A stretch of 64,000 bases of DNA from JAMHWF01 sp048500255 (GTDB lineage: Bacteria > Pseudomonadota > Gammaproteobacteria > Burkholderiales > Burkholderiaceae_C), in the NCBI GenBank assembly GCA_048500255.1, contig JASNYH010000002.1, positions 248,001 to 312,000 on the forward strand, read 5' to 3'. Under the pieces are notes generated by a model. That model had not been told where the DNA came from. It made no database searches and was given only the letters and a program-made list of their open reading frames with translations. Position numbers and translations under genes: made by a program. Below are positions 53,379 through 63,104 of the stretch, in pieces; within the stretch, counting starts at the first letter, position 1; each line of letters starts with the position of its first letter.

Positions 53379-54509
53379 ATGCTCGAGTTCGAACTGCTGC
53401 GCACCGAGGGCTTGGCCCGCCGCGCCCGCCTGACGCTGCGTCGAGGCATCGTCGAGACGCCGGCCTTCATGCCGGTGGGCACCTACGGCACGGTCAAGGG
53501 CGTCACGCCGGCGACGCTGGAGGAGATCGGCGCCCAGATCATCCTGGGCAACACCTTCCACCTGTGGCTGCGCCCCGGGCTCGACGTGCTGCGCGCGTTC
53601 GGCGGGCTGCACCGCTTCGAGGCCTGGGAGCGGCCGATCCTCACCGACAGCGGCGGCTTCCAGGTCTGGTCGCTGGGCGACATGCGCAAGATCAGCGAGC
53701 ACGGCGTCGCCTTCGCGTCGCCGGTCAACGGCGACCGCCTGCTGCTGACGCCCGAGGTCAGCATGCAGATCCAGAGCGTGCTCGACAGCGACATCGCGAT
53801 GCAGTTCGACGAATGCACGCCTTACCAGACCGGCGGCCACCTGACGACGGAAGCCGAGGCGCGCGCGTCGATGGAATTGAGCCTGCGCTGGGCGCGGCGC
53901 TGCCGCGACGAATTCGCGCGCCTGGCCAATCCGAACGCGCTGTTCGGCATCGTGCAGGGCGGCATGTACGAGCCGCTGCGCGAGGCCTCGCTCGACGCGC
54001 TGGTCGCGCTCGACCTGCCGGGCTATGCCGTCGGCGGCGTCAGCGTCGGCGAGCCCAAGGAGGAGATGCGCCGCATCGTGGCGCACACGCCGCACCGGCT
54101 GCCGTCACACAAGCCACGCTACCTGATGGGCGTGGGCACGCCCGAGGACCTGGTCGACGGCGTCGCGCACGGCGTCGACCTGTTCGACTGCGTGATGCCG
54201 ACGCGCAACGCGCGCAACGGCCACCTGTTCACGCGCTTCGGCGACCTGCGGCTGCGCAATGCGCGCCACAAGATCGACCCGCGCCCGCTCGACGAGAGCT
54301 GCAGCTGCCATACCTGCGGCCGCTTCAGCCGCGCCTACCTGCACCACCTCGACCGCTGCGGCGAGATGCTGGGGCCGATGCTGACGACGCTGCACAACCT
54401 GCACTACTACCTCAACCTGATGCGCGAGGTGCGTGACGCGCTCGATGCGGGGCGCTTCGAGGCCTGGCGTGCTCAGTTCGCGCGCGATCGGGCTCGCGGC
54501 GTCGACTAG
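53379..54509 (+). CDS. tgt: tRNA-guanine transglycosylase
   Basis: This 376-aa TIM-barrel enzyme exchanges G34 for preQ1 in tRNAs with GUN anticodons. It has RLTLRRGIVETPAFMPVGTYGTVKG, LTDSGGFQVWSL with the general Asp, LFGIVQGGMY, LMGVGTPEDLVDGVAHGVDLFDCVMPTRNARNG with the nucleophilic Asp, and the zinc site CSCHTCGRFSRAYLHH (about 308-323). It is separated from queA by the iron locus and followed by the convergent Hsp20 genes. Confidence 0.97.
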   Translation: MLEFELLRTEGLARRARLTLRRGIVETPAFMPVGTYGTVKGVTPATLEEIGAQIILGNTFHLWLRPGLDVLRAFGGLHRFEAWERPILTDSGGFQVWSLGDMRKISEHGVAFASPVNGDRLLLTPEVSMQIQSVLDSDIAMQFDECTPYQTGGHLTTEAEARASMELSLRWARRCRDEFARLANPNALFGIVQGGMYEPLREASLDALVALDLPGYAVGGVSVGEPKEEMRRIVAHTPHRLPSHKPRYLMGVGTPEDLVDGVAHGVDLFDCVMPTRNARNGHLFTRFGDLRLRNARHKIDPRPLDESCSCHTCGRFSRAYLHHLDRCGEMLGPMLTTLHNLHYYLNLMREVRDALDAGRFEAWRAQFARDRARGVD

Positions 54510-54580
54510 CATCGGCGCCCGCAGCCGGCGCTTGGAGCGCGGCGGCCGGGGCATGGGCCATGCCCCGGCGCGCCGCAGGT

Positions 54581-54967
54581 TCAGCCGGCCTGCACGTCGA
54601 TGCGGCGCGGGCGCGCCTGCTCCTGCTTGGGCACGCGCAGCGTCAGTACGCCGTCGCGCAGCGTCGCGTCGATGCGCGTGCTGTCGAGCTCGCGGCTGAG
54701 CGTGAAGCTGCGCCGCCAGCGTCCGGCGCGCACTTCGGCCCACACCGGCTGCAGATCGGGCGCGACGCCCAGCGCCATCGGCGCCTCGATCGTCAGCGTG
54801 TCGCCGTCGACGCGCAGCGACAGCGCGTCGCGCGTGGCGCCAGGCAGATCGGCGCTGAGCGTGATGCCCGTCTCGTCTTCGGTCACGTCGACCGCCGGCT
54901 GCAGCGCGGGCAACTCGGCGTTCGCGTCGGCCGGCGTGCGCTGCACCACGTCCTGATTCGTGTTCAT
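54581..54967 (-). CDS. small heat-shock protein, Hsp20/alpha-crystallin family (second copy)
   Basis: This 128-aa protein has an alpha-crystallin domain (about 25-120): AVDVTEDETGITLSADLPGA, LSLRVDGDTLTIEAPMA, RSFTLSRELDSTRIDATLRDGVLTLRVPK, and the short tail RPRRIDVQ. It lacks the longer N-terminal arm of its neighbour. It starts 20 bases after the first hsp20 gene and is probably translated from the same heat-induced transcript. The pair may co-assemble; inferred. Confidence 0.92.
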   Translation of the reverse strand: MNTNQDVVQRTPADANAELPALQPAVDVTEDETGITLSADLPGATRDALSLRVDGDTLTIEAPMALGVAPDLQPVWAEVRAGRWRRSFTLSRELDSTRIDATLRDGVLTLRVPKQEQARPRRIDVQAG

Positions 54968-54987
54968 CGCGGTTCCTCCTTGCCTGT

Positions 54988-55440
54988 TCAGCGGATCTCG
55001 ATGCGGCGCGGACGCGACGCCTCGTGCTTGAGCACGCGCACGTGCACGACGCCGTCGCGGTACTTCGCCTCGACGCGCTCGGGATCGGCGTCCTCGGGCA
55101 GGCTGACCACGCGGCGGAACGCGCCCGATGCGCGCTCGCGCGCATAGACGTTCAGCTTGGCGTCGCCCGACGCCGCCGTCGCCGGAGTCGCGCGCTCGCC
55201 CGAGATCGTCAGCAGCCCCTTGTCGATCGTCACGTCGAGCTTGGCGGCGTCGATGCCGGGCGCGAAGGCATAGATGTCGACGGCCTCGGGCGTCACGCCG
55301 ACGTTGATCGCCGGAAAGCTGCCGCGCTCGACGGCGCGGATGCTCGCGCTCGACGGACCGAACAGCCGCTCGACCTGCCGATGCAGCGCGTCGAAGTCGG
55401 CGAACCAGTCGCCCGGGAATCGATGCAGTGACCCAACCAT
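54988..55440 (-). CDS. small heat-shock protein, Hsp20/alpha-crystallin family (first copy)
   Basis: This 150-aa protein starts MVGSLHRFPGDWFADFDALHRQVERLFGP, an N-arm typical of bacterial class A small HSPs. The alpha-crystallin domain follows (VGVTPEAVDIYAFAPGIDAAKLDVTIDKGLLTISGER, FRRVVSLPEDADPERVEAKYRDGVVHVRV) with a basic end RPRRIEIR. The ATG has AAGGAG at ten bases. A sigma-32-like promoter and hairpin leader lie upstream. Confidence 0.94.
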   Translation of the reverse strand: MVGSLHRFPGDWFADFDALHRQVERLFGPSSASIRAVERGSFPAINVGVTPEAVDIYAFAPGIDAAKLDVTIDKGLLTISGERATPATAASGDAKLNVYARERASGAFRRVVSLPEDADPERVEAKYRDGVVHVRVLKHEASRPRRIEIR

Positions 55441-55481
55441 GTCGCTCTCCTTTCTTCGATGCAATGCCGGCGTGTCGCGCA

Positions 55482-55497
55482 CGATGCATTCGCATCG
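55482..55497 (-). promoter_or_regulatory. hairpin in the hsp20 5' untranslated region
   Basis: On the minus strand CGATGC-GAAT-GCATCG is a perfect 6-bp stem-loop about 40-60 bases before the hsp20 start. GCATCG recurs nearby, so alternative pairings are possible. A heat-sensitive role is conceivable but no direct pairing to the ribosome site (AAGGAG) is seen. Confidence 0.35.
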
Positions 55498-55524
55498 CGA
55501 TGCAGCGCCGACCTACAGCGCAGG

Positions 55525-55552
55525 AGATAGGGCCGCCTCGGCGCGCTTCAAG
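55525..55552 (-). promoter_or_regulatory. sigma-32-type heat-shock promoter of the hsp20 pair
   Basis: The minus strand reads CTTGAA (55552-55547), 14 bases, then CCCTATCT (55532-55525), which fits the RpoH consensus CTTGAA / CCCCATNT with an accepted spacing. It lies 85 bases upstream of the first hsp20 ATG. Confidence 0.75.
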
Positions 55553-55615
55553 ACCCCGCGGCCGCGAGGCGGCCGGCGCCGCAGCCGTCGGCGCGGCACG
55601 GACGTCGCCGTGCCG

Positions 55616-56671
55616 TTAGTGCGGTGCCTGCGTCGCCACGCCGGCCGTCGACAGCAGCGCAGGTGCGCCGCCGCTCGGCGTCGCCGCGCGCGACGCATGC
55701 AGCGGCGCTTCGAGCCGAGCCGCCAGCGGGCTGCCGAGCCGCTGCGCATAGGCGACGACGGAGGTCGACGGATCGTGCGGCAGGCGCTTCCACGGGTCGG
55801 CGCCGCGCGCGAGCAGGTGGTCGACGAGGGCGCGCTGGCGCGCCGGCTCGGCGACGAAGGCCGGCGTCAGCACGCGCGCCAGCGGCACCCAGGCGAGCTG
55901 GCCTGCCTGCGCCGACGGCACGCGGTCGAGGAGTCCGGGCAGGCGCGCGATCCACCAGTCGATCGCGTACCAGTCGGCCAGCCGCAGCGCCTCTTCGTAG
56001 CCGCCGGGCAGCCGCGCCGCCTGCGCGCCGAAGGCGGCGCGCGCCGTGTGGCCAGCGGCCTCGAGCTCGCGCGCCAGTGGCGAGCTCAGGTGCGACGGAT
56101 GCAGCGCGCCCAACGGGCTGAAGGCCAGGCCGTCGGTCGGCAGCAGACCCTGCGCCTGCCAGTCGTCGAGCACGCCGGCCAGCGCGGCATCGCGCGCCGA
56201 CGGGCAGCTGAAGGCGCGTACCACGTCGTGGTGGATGGCCCGCGCGTCGGCCTGCGCCAGCCATCGCAGCGCGTCGCGCTCGGCGCTCGATGCGGCGTCG
56301 AACGGCGGGCAGGGATGGCTCGCCGCGAGCGCGGCCAGCGGCGGCTCGGCGCAGTGCTCCGGCTGCGCGCCCTTGGCGATCAGCTCGGGCAGCGCCGGCC
56401 AGAAGGCAGGCTCGCGCGCCGCTGCCGCGAGCGCGCACTCGGGCAGGCCGGAGGCCGCGATGTCCTCGCGGCGCAGGCTTCCCGGCTCGAACGGCAGGCA
56501 GCGCGTGCGCAGCGCCCGCTCGACGCTGTTGAGCTTGACGCACGGCACCGGGTCGCCCTCGGTCAGCCGCTCGTGCGCGTGCACGATGACGAGCGCCGTC
56601 GTGCAGCCGCCGCCCGACACGGCGGCGACGGAGAGGGCGAGCGCGGTAGCGGCGCGTTGCAGCGTTTTCAT
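55616..56671 (-). CDS. putative lipoprotein of unknown function with an ankyrin-like segment
   Basis: This 351-aa protein has a lipoprotein-like signal MKTLQRAATALALSVAAVSGGGC (acyl Cys at about 23; the GGGC box is weak). The mature part is rich in Ala, Leu and Pro with several Cys (CVKLNSVERALRTRC, PECAL, HPCPPF) that could form periplasmic disulfides. ALVDHLLARGADPWKRLP (about 286-303) looks like an ankyrin-repeat turn. I do not recognise a family. It is oriented with rlmJ and starts 92 bases after it. Confidence 0.7.
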   Translation of the reverse strand: MKTLQRAATALALSVAAVSGGGCTTALVIVHAHERLTEGDPVPCVKLNSVERALRTRCLPFEPGSLRREDIAASGLPECALAAAAREPAFWPALPELIAKGAQPEHCAEPPLAALAASHPCPPFDAASSAERDALRWLAQADARAIHHDVVRAFSCPSARDAALAGVLDDWQAQGLLPTDGLAFSPLGALHPSHLSSPLARELEAAGHTARAAFGAQAARLPGGYEEALRLADWYAIDWWIARLPGLLDRVPSAQAGQLAWVPLARVLTPAFVAEPARQRALVDHLLARGADPWKRLPHDPSTSVVAYAQRLGSPLAARLEAPLHASRAATPSGGAPALLSTAGVATQAPH

Positions 56672-56763
56672 TTGCTTCCCGGGCGAGCGGCGTCCCGGCA
56701 AGCGCTACAAGAATCGTGCCGCGCCGGCGACCGACGCGGCGCGTCGGCCCGCGCAGCGGCCTT

Positions 56764-57621
56764 TCACTCGGCGCGCTGTTCGAGCAGCCAGCTCGCGCCT
56801 TCGTAGCGCCCGAGCGCGTCGACGAGAAACGGCAGAGCCGACTGCAACGAATCGTGCAGCCCGAACGGCGGGTTGGCGACGAACACGCCGCTGCCCACCA
56901 GGCCGTAGCCGCGCGCATCGGGCGGCTGCACCGTCAGCCGCGCGTGGAGCCAGCCGCGCCGCGCCTGCGCGTCGGCCACGCCCTGCAGCCGCCGCGGCAG
57001 CTGCGTCGACTCGACGGCCAGCAGCTGCGGATACCAGACGACGACGGTGCCGTCGGCGAAGCGTGTCAGCGCCTCGCGCAGCGCGGCGACGACGCGCGCG
57101 TAGTCCGTCTTGATCTCGTAGCTCGGATCGATCAGCACGACGCCGCGCCGCGACGGCGGCGGCAGTTCGCCCTTGAGCGCCGCGAAGCCGTCGCCCAGCG
57201 TGACGGCCGTGTCGGGCTCGGCACCGAGATAGGCCGCGAGGATGCGCTCGTCCGTCGGATGCAGCTCGTAAAGGCGCAGCCGGTCGTGCGGCCGGCGCAG
57301 CATCTGCGCGATCGCCGGCGAGCCGGGATACTGGCGCAGCCTCGCGCCGCCGTCGTTGAAGCGGCGCACGAGCGCAACGTAGTCGGCGACGGCGGGCGGC
57401 AGGTCGTCGCGCTGCCACAACCGGCCGATGCCGTCCTCGTACTCCGCCTTCGTGCGCGCATAGCGCCCCTCGAGCGAATAGCCGCCCGCGCCGGCATGCG
57501 TGTCGACCAGCGTGTAGGGCTTGTCCTTGGTGGCCATGCGCTGCAGCACCTGCGTCAACGCGACGTGCTTGAGCACGTCGGCATGGTTGCCGGCGTGGAA
57601 GGCGTGGCGATAGGCGAGCAT
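56764..57621 (-). CDS. rlmJ: 23S rRNA (adenine2030-N6)-methyltransferase RlmJ
   Basis: This 285-aa SAM methyltransferase starts MLAYRHAFHAGNHADVLKHVAL, diagnostic of RlmJ. It has SAM-site VDTHAGAGGYSL and catalytic VLIDPSYEIKTDY (N6-adenine DPPY-type motif in its DPSY form). The C-terminus has GSGVFVANPPFGLHD. It follows the binding-protein gene after nine bases. Confidence 0.95.
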   Translation of the reverse strand: MLAYRHAFHAGNHADVLKHVALTQVLQRMATKDKPYTLVDTHAGAGGYSLEGRYARTKAEYEDGIGRLWQRDDLPPAVADYVALVRRFNDGGARLRQYPGSPAIAQMLRRPHDRLRLYELHPTDERILAAYLGAEPDTAVTLGDGFAALKGELPPPSRRGVVLIDPSYEIKTDYARVVAALREALTRFADGTVVVWYPQLLAVESTQLPRRLQGVADAQARRGWLHARLTVQPPDARGYGLVGSGVFVANPPFGLHDSLQSALPFLVDALGRYEGASWLLEQRAE

Positions 57622-57629
57622 CGGTCGAA

Positions 57630-58454
57630 TCAGGCTGGGCGCCGCGCCGGCGGCGGCGCGCGCAGGCCCGCTGTGCGCGCGACGACGCGCCGCCCGATGG
57701 GCCCGGCGATCCAGCCGCTGAACAGCTTGCCCGCCGGATGGTTCGCGCGAAACGAGCGGTGCGCGTGCAGCTGCGTCGCCAGCCGCGGATCGCCGGCGAC
57801 GACAATGCCGAGCCCGGCGCGCTGCGCCGGCGGCGCGGCGAGCCAGCTCGCGCGGTCGGTCAGCGCATAGGCGCCGGCGGCGCGCGCCTGCGCGATGTGG
57901 CTGGTGCCGTCGGCAGCGGCCGGCCGATACCACGGCGCTGCGGGCGCCACGCCGGCGGCGCGCCACAGCGCCTGCTCGGCGAGGTGCGTGCCCGAGCCAT
58001 CGCCGCGCGTCACGAAGGGCGCCGCGGCCTGCGCGATGCGCGCCAGTGCCGCCGCCGCGTCGCCGCTGCCGGCCAGGCCTGCGGGGTCGCGACCCCGCTG
58101 CAGCGGGCCCACGACGAGGAAGTCGGTGCTCGCCAACAGGCGCCGGTCGTGGATCAGGCCGGCGCGCTCGAGGCGCGCCTCGGCGTCCGGCGCATGCGTT
58201 GCGGCGGCGTCGAGTTCGCCACGCTCGAGCGCCTCGAGCAGCGCGCTGCTGGCGCCGGCGACGATGTCGAACGTGAGGCCGGTGTCGGCCGCGAAGGCGC
58301 GGCGCAGCGCCCCGGCCGTGCCGCAGTCGACGAGCAGTCGCTCGAAGCCGATTCGCAACGGCGCGCCGCCGGCGCCGCGCCGCGGCTGTGCCGCTGCCGT
58401 GCCGGCCAGCAGGCCGGCAGCACTGGCCATCAACAGGGATCGGCGCCGCATCAT
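57630..58454 (-). CDS. orphan periplasmic binding protein, tungstate/molybdate (TupA) type
   Basis: This 274-aa protein has a signal peptide MMRRRSLLMASAAGLLAGTAAAQ (cleavage at about 22) and a PBP-like fold: LLVDCGTAGALRRAFAADTGL, HAPDAEARLERAGLIHDRRLLASTDFLVVGP, FVTRGDGSGTHLAEQALWRAAG and GTSHIAQARAAGAYALTDRASWLA. These are TupA/WtpA-type anion-binder motifs. The N-terminal binding loop seems diverged and no permease or ATPase gene is adjacent, so transport needs partners elsewhere. It is operonic with rlmJ, which is unusual. Confidence 0.8.
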   Translation of the reverse strand: MMRRRSLLMASAAGLLAGTAAAQPRRGAGGAPLRIGFERLLVDCGTAGALRRAFAADTGLTFDIVAGASSALLEALERGELDAAATHAPDAEARLERAGLIHDRRLLASTDFLVVGPLQRGRDPAGLAGSGDAAAALARIAQAAAPFVTRGDGSGTHLAEQALWRAAGVAPAAPWYRPAAADGTSHIAQARAAGAYALTDRASWLAAPPAQRAGLGIVVAGDPRLATQLHAHRSFRANHPAGKLFSGWIAGPIGRRVVARTAGLRAPPPARRPA

Positions 58455-58710
58455 GGCGGGATCTTAGTGGGCGCCGGCGCCGGCCCGCCGGCATGCATGA
58501 GGGCATGCGGCAATTGCATGACCCGACCCCAGAGGCCGGTGGTGACGCGCCCGTACACTGGGATGACAATCGTTTCACTCACAAGGCATGCCTCGCGATC
58601 CGGGGCCTGCCGGCACACCGCCCGCGACCCGGGCAAGAGCGGTATTCGGCCAGTCTCGCCGCGCGGGACTGTCCTGATCCCGCTTTTTTACTTTCGAGAT
58701 TGGAATCACG

Positions 58711-60576
<1,866 letters not shown>

Positions 60577-60584
60577 GCGCCCCA

Positions 60585-60643
60585 GGGCCGGGCTGCGCCC
60601 GGCCCGCCCCCCGCTGGGTCAAGGAAACTGGGGCGGCCCGGCG
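60585..60643. repeat. GC-rich hairpin and REP-like tail after pckG
   Basis: GGGCCGGG (60585-60592) pairs with CCCGGCCC (60598-60605) through a CTGCG loop, nine bases after the pckG stop; there is no U-tract, so it is at best a weak terminator. The 15-mer TGGGGCGGCCCGGCG at 60629-60643 is identical to 10403-10417, suggesting a shared extragenic element. Confidence 0.55.
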
Positions 60644-60692
60644 TTTCCTCGAGGCCGACCCCCGCACCGGCGCCGCGCGGAACCGGCGCCCG

Positions 60693-61460
60693 ATGCGCTT
60701 GCAACTGCTGTCCGACCTGCACCTCGAGAGCGAGGCGTTCGACGCGATTCCCGCGCCGGGCGCCGAGCTGCTCGTGCTGGCCGGCGACATCGACAGCCGC
60801 TGGGACGGCCTCGCGCGCTTTCGCGGCTGGCCGGTGCCGGTGCTGTTCGTCGCCGGCAACCACGAGTTCGACGGCCGCGAGCTCGACGCCGCCTGGCCGG
60901 CGCTGCGCACGCACTGCGAGTCGCTCGGCATCCGCCTGCTCGAGCGCGAGAGCCTCGTGCTCCCCGGCTCCGACGGCCGGCGCATCCGCTTCGTCGCAAC
61001 GATCCGCTGGTGCGACTTCGACGGGCTCGGCGCCGCGCGCCGCCCCGCCGCGCTGCGCGCCGGCGCCTATTTCCAGCATGTGATGCGCGCGACGATCGGC
61101 GGCCAGCCGTTCGACGCGCCCGCCGTGCGCGAGCAGGCGCAGGCCTGCCGCGCCTGGCTCGCCGCCGAACTGGCGCAGCGCGGCGACTGGGACGCCACCG
61201 TCGCCCTCACGCACTTCGCGCCGAGCCTGCGCAGCGCCGACCCCCGCTACGGCCCGCAACCCGGCACGGCGAGCTTCTGCAACGCCGACGACGACCTGCT
61301 GCCGCTGGCGCAGCTGTGGATCCACGGCCACCTGCACTGTCGCCACGACTACGTCGTCGAGCATGCGGCCGGCCGCACGCGCGTCGTCTGCAATGCACGC
61401 GGTCTCGCCCTCAAGGGCGAGGACGCGGGCTACGACGCGCTGCGGATCGTCGAGGCCTGA
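60693..61460 (+). CDS. metallophosphoesterase (calcineurin-like)
   Basis: This 255-aa protein has all metal ligands of the family: LLSDLHLE (DxH, residues 7-9), LAGDID (GD), VAGNHEFDG (GNHE), LTHFAPS and the C-terminal IHGHLHCRHDY (GHxH). Members hydrolyse phosphomonoesters or diesters; the substrate is unknown. It is a single-domain cytoplasmic type. It begins 117 bases after pckG. Confidence 0.92.
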   Translation: MRLQLLSDLHLESEAFDAIPAPGAELLVLAGDIDSRWDGLARFRGWPVPVLFVAGNHEFDGRELDAAWPALRTHCESLGIRLLERESLVLPGSDGRRIRFVATIRWCDFDGLGAARRPAALRAGAYFQHVMRATIGGQPFDAPAVREQAQACRAWLAAELAQRGDWDATVALTHFAPSLRSADPRYGPQPGTASFCNADDDLLPLAQLWIHGHLHCRHDYVVEHAAGRTRVVCNARGLALKGEDAGYDALRIVEA

Positions 61461-61484
61461 AAGCCGACGGCAGGCGCCGCCCGC

Positions 61485-61760
61485 TCAGCGCGGGCGCAGC
61501 CAGTCCGCGCTGCTCGGTCGCGGCATCGCGCGGCCGGCAGAGGGATCGTCGTCGATGTCGGGCGGCGGCGCGAGGCTGGCTTCGAGGCCATAGGCCGTGC
61601 CCATGTCGGCGGGATCGCGCTGCGGCGGCTCGGGTAGTCGTCGCCGACCGGAACGCAACCGGTACAGCAGGTCGGCGCAGCAGGCGGCGAGATCCATGGC
61701 GACACCCGTCGAGGGATGGAGTGCGACCAGTATCGGTGCGCGATCCACGCGTCGGTGCAT
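61485..61760 (-). CDS. possible small protein (91 aa or 70 aa)
   Basis: The frame has high GC at third positions from about 61697 to the stop (MDLAACCADLLYRLRSG, ADMGTAYGLEASLAP, PPPDIDDDPSAG). The ATG at 61760 has GAGG nine bases upstream; the ATG at 61697 would give 70 aa. The C-terminal half is acidic and Pro-rich and resembles short unnamed proteins in related bacteria, but I cannot name a family. It is convergent with the phosphoesterase gene. Confidence 0.5.
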   Translation of the reverse strand: MHRRVDRAPILVALHPSTGVAMDLAACCADLLYRLRSGRRRLPEPPQRDPADMGTAYGLEASLAPPPDIDDDPSAGRAMPRPSSADWLRPR

Positions 61761-61909
61761 CGAAATGGGCCTCGAACGAGGGGTAGTCTCGTCGCAGCAA
61801 CGCGCCGCGCGGCGGCCCTGCGCTTGCTTGCCGACGAGACGTCACTGCCGCATCGGAAATCGCGCCGCGCGCTGCGCGCGACGCCGCGGCCGTCTATCGT
61901 TGCTGCACC
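61761..61909. other. intergenic region with a long inverted repeat
   Basis: No ORF is supported here. It holds CCTCGAACGAGG (61771-61782) and a 9-bp inverted repeat GTCTCGTCG (61786-61794) / CGACGAGAC (61832-61840) whose 37-nt centre itself contains GCCGCGCGGC. It may be a structured RNA segment or an operator; nothing decides. Confidence 0.4.
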
Positions 61910-62143
61910 ATGCACTTCTCTGTGCTGCAAGCCGCGACCTGGGCCACCGTCGCCGGGTCGATCGCCAGCGCCGCGCTGATGGCCGGCGGCGAGTCGGCGT
62001 TGCCGATCGAGCCGCCGCAGTTCGGCGCGTGGCTCGGCGACGGCGGGCGCAACGGCCATGCCGAACCGGCGGCGCGACATCCTGGTCGCGATGCCGCGGC
62101 GGCGCGCCGCGGCGACGCCGGACACAGCGGCGGCGAGCGCTGA
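61910..62143 (+). CDS. possible small membrane or exported protein (77 aa)
   Basis: The frame starts MHFSVLQAATWATVAGSIASAALMAGGE, a hydrophobic stretch that could be a signal or a membrane anchor, and has high third-position GC for the first 50 codons; the rest is Arg/Ala/Gly-rich and less gene-like. No ribosome site is seen upstream of the ATG. It is convergent with the UPF0149 gene. It matches no family known to me. Confidence 0.4.
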   Translation: MHFSVLQAATWATVAGSIASAALMAGGESALPIEPPQFGAWLGDGGRNGHAEPAARHPGRDAAAARRGDAGHSGGER

Positions 62144-62173
62144 CGCGATCGGCGTGCGCGCGGCACCGCAGGA

Positions 62174-62827
62174 TCAGCGGCGTGCCGGTCCGCGTGGCGC
62201 CGGCGGCGCCGGACGCCGCGGCAGCGGCCGGCTCAAGTCGGCGATCAGCAAGGTGGCGCGCACCAGCTCCTCGACGGCTTCGGCCAGCGTCGCCGGCGGC
62301 TCGAGCGTCTCGATCAGCGCGAGCAACTCGTCGGCGTCTTCGAGGTCCTCGGCGTCGAGATGGCGGTACAGCAGTGCCAGCGGCTCGATCACCGCGGCCT
62401 CGTCGAGTTGCTCCATCAGCGCGGGGAAGCGCTCGACGCCGAGCGCGAAGCCGGCCACCCAGGGATAGACGGTCTGCGACGGTGACGCTTCGGCGTCGAG
62501 CTCGAACACCCACGGATCGAACCAGCGCCGCGCCGCGATGGCGGCGTCGAGTTCGGCGTGGCGGCGCAGCACGAGGGCGTGCAACGGCGCAGCGTCGAAG
62601 CCGCGCGGCAGCGCGCGGCCCTCGGTGTCGGTGACGAGGGGCAGCCATTGCGCCGGCGTCGGTGCGCGCGGCTGCAGCAGCACGGCGCAAAGGTAGCCGT
62701 CGAGCACGCTCACGTCGAGCGGCTCGAGCGGCGCCGGCACGCCGTCGAGCAGCGCCTGCAGCGCGTCGAGGTCGGCGGGCGTGGTGGGCGAGGCCGGCCT
62801 TGCCGGGCCGCGTTTCGGTGCTTGCAT
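62174..62827 (-). CDS. UPF0149/YecA family protein
   Basis: This 217-aa protein has the family's YgfB/YecA-like core: DVSVLDGYLCAVLLQP (about 42-57), PLVTDTEGRALPRGFD, WVFELDAEASPSQTVYPWVAGFALGVERFPALMEQLDE and EAVEELVRATLLIADL. It lacks the Cys-rich SEC-C tail of E. coli YecA, ending in a basic Pro/Arg tail. Function unknown. Confidence 0.82.
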   Translation of the reverse strand: MQAPKRGPARPASPTTPADLDALQALLDGVPAPLEPLDVSVLDGYLCAVLLQPRAPTPAQWLPLVTDTEGRALPRGFDAAPLHALVLRRHAELDAAIAARRWFDPWVFELDAEASPSQTVYPWVAGFALGVERFPALMEQLDEAAVIEPLALLYRHLDAEDLEDADELLALIETLEPPATLAEAVEELVRATLLIADLSRPLPRRPAPPAPRGPARR

Positions 62828-62885
62828 GCGCCATTCTGACGCTCCCGTGGATTGGGGATGGCTGCTACCGGGGGCGGCTCCTACA

Positions 62886-62999
62886 GTCGACAGCGTTGTC
62901 GACGCGCACACATGGCCCGGGGCGGGGCCGCTGCAGCGGGCGGCTCGAGTCGCGGCGCAGCGCGTGAACGGTCCCAACGACGTCCTTCACCCGAAGGAC
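62886..62999 (+). ncRNA. structured leader or small RNA upstream of the mmsA-like gene
   Basis: No ORF is supported here, but four hairpins are stacked in order: GTCGACA-GCGT-TGTCGAC (62886-62903), GGCCC/GGGCC (62914-62929), palindrome CCGCTGCAGCGG (62928-62939) and GTCCTTC-ACCC-GAAGGAC (62982-62999). They lead straight into an intrinsic terminator (63005-63040). No plus-strand gene ends upstream, so the transcript that terminates here is either an independent small RNA or a regulated 5' leader of the dehydrogenase gene. I recognise no riboswitch family. Confidence 0.5.
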
Positions 63000-63004
63000 T
63001 TGAG

Positions 63005-63040
63005 ACACCCACCCGGCTTCGGCCGCGTGGGTGTTTTTTT
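63005..63040 (+). terminator. intrinsic terminator with UUCG tetraloop, upstream of the mmsA-like gene
   Basis: ACACCCAC and GTGGGTGT form an 8-bp stem, then a C-C mismatch and CGGC-TTCG-GCCG-like inner stem closed by a cUUCGg tetraloop, followed by seven T (63034-63040). The opposite strand lacks a U-tract, so it works on the plus strand, 65 bases before the next start codon. Confidence 0.9.
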
Positions 63041-63104
63041 ATGCGCCCCGGCGCTGCAGCCCCTTGGCCTAGACTTCGTGCTCGCGCAGCAGGAGACCAC
63101 GAGC

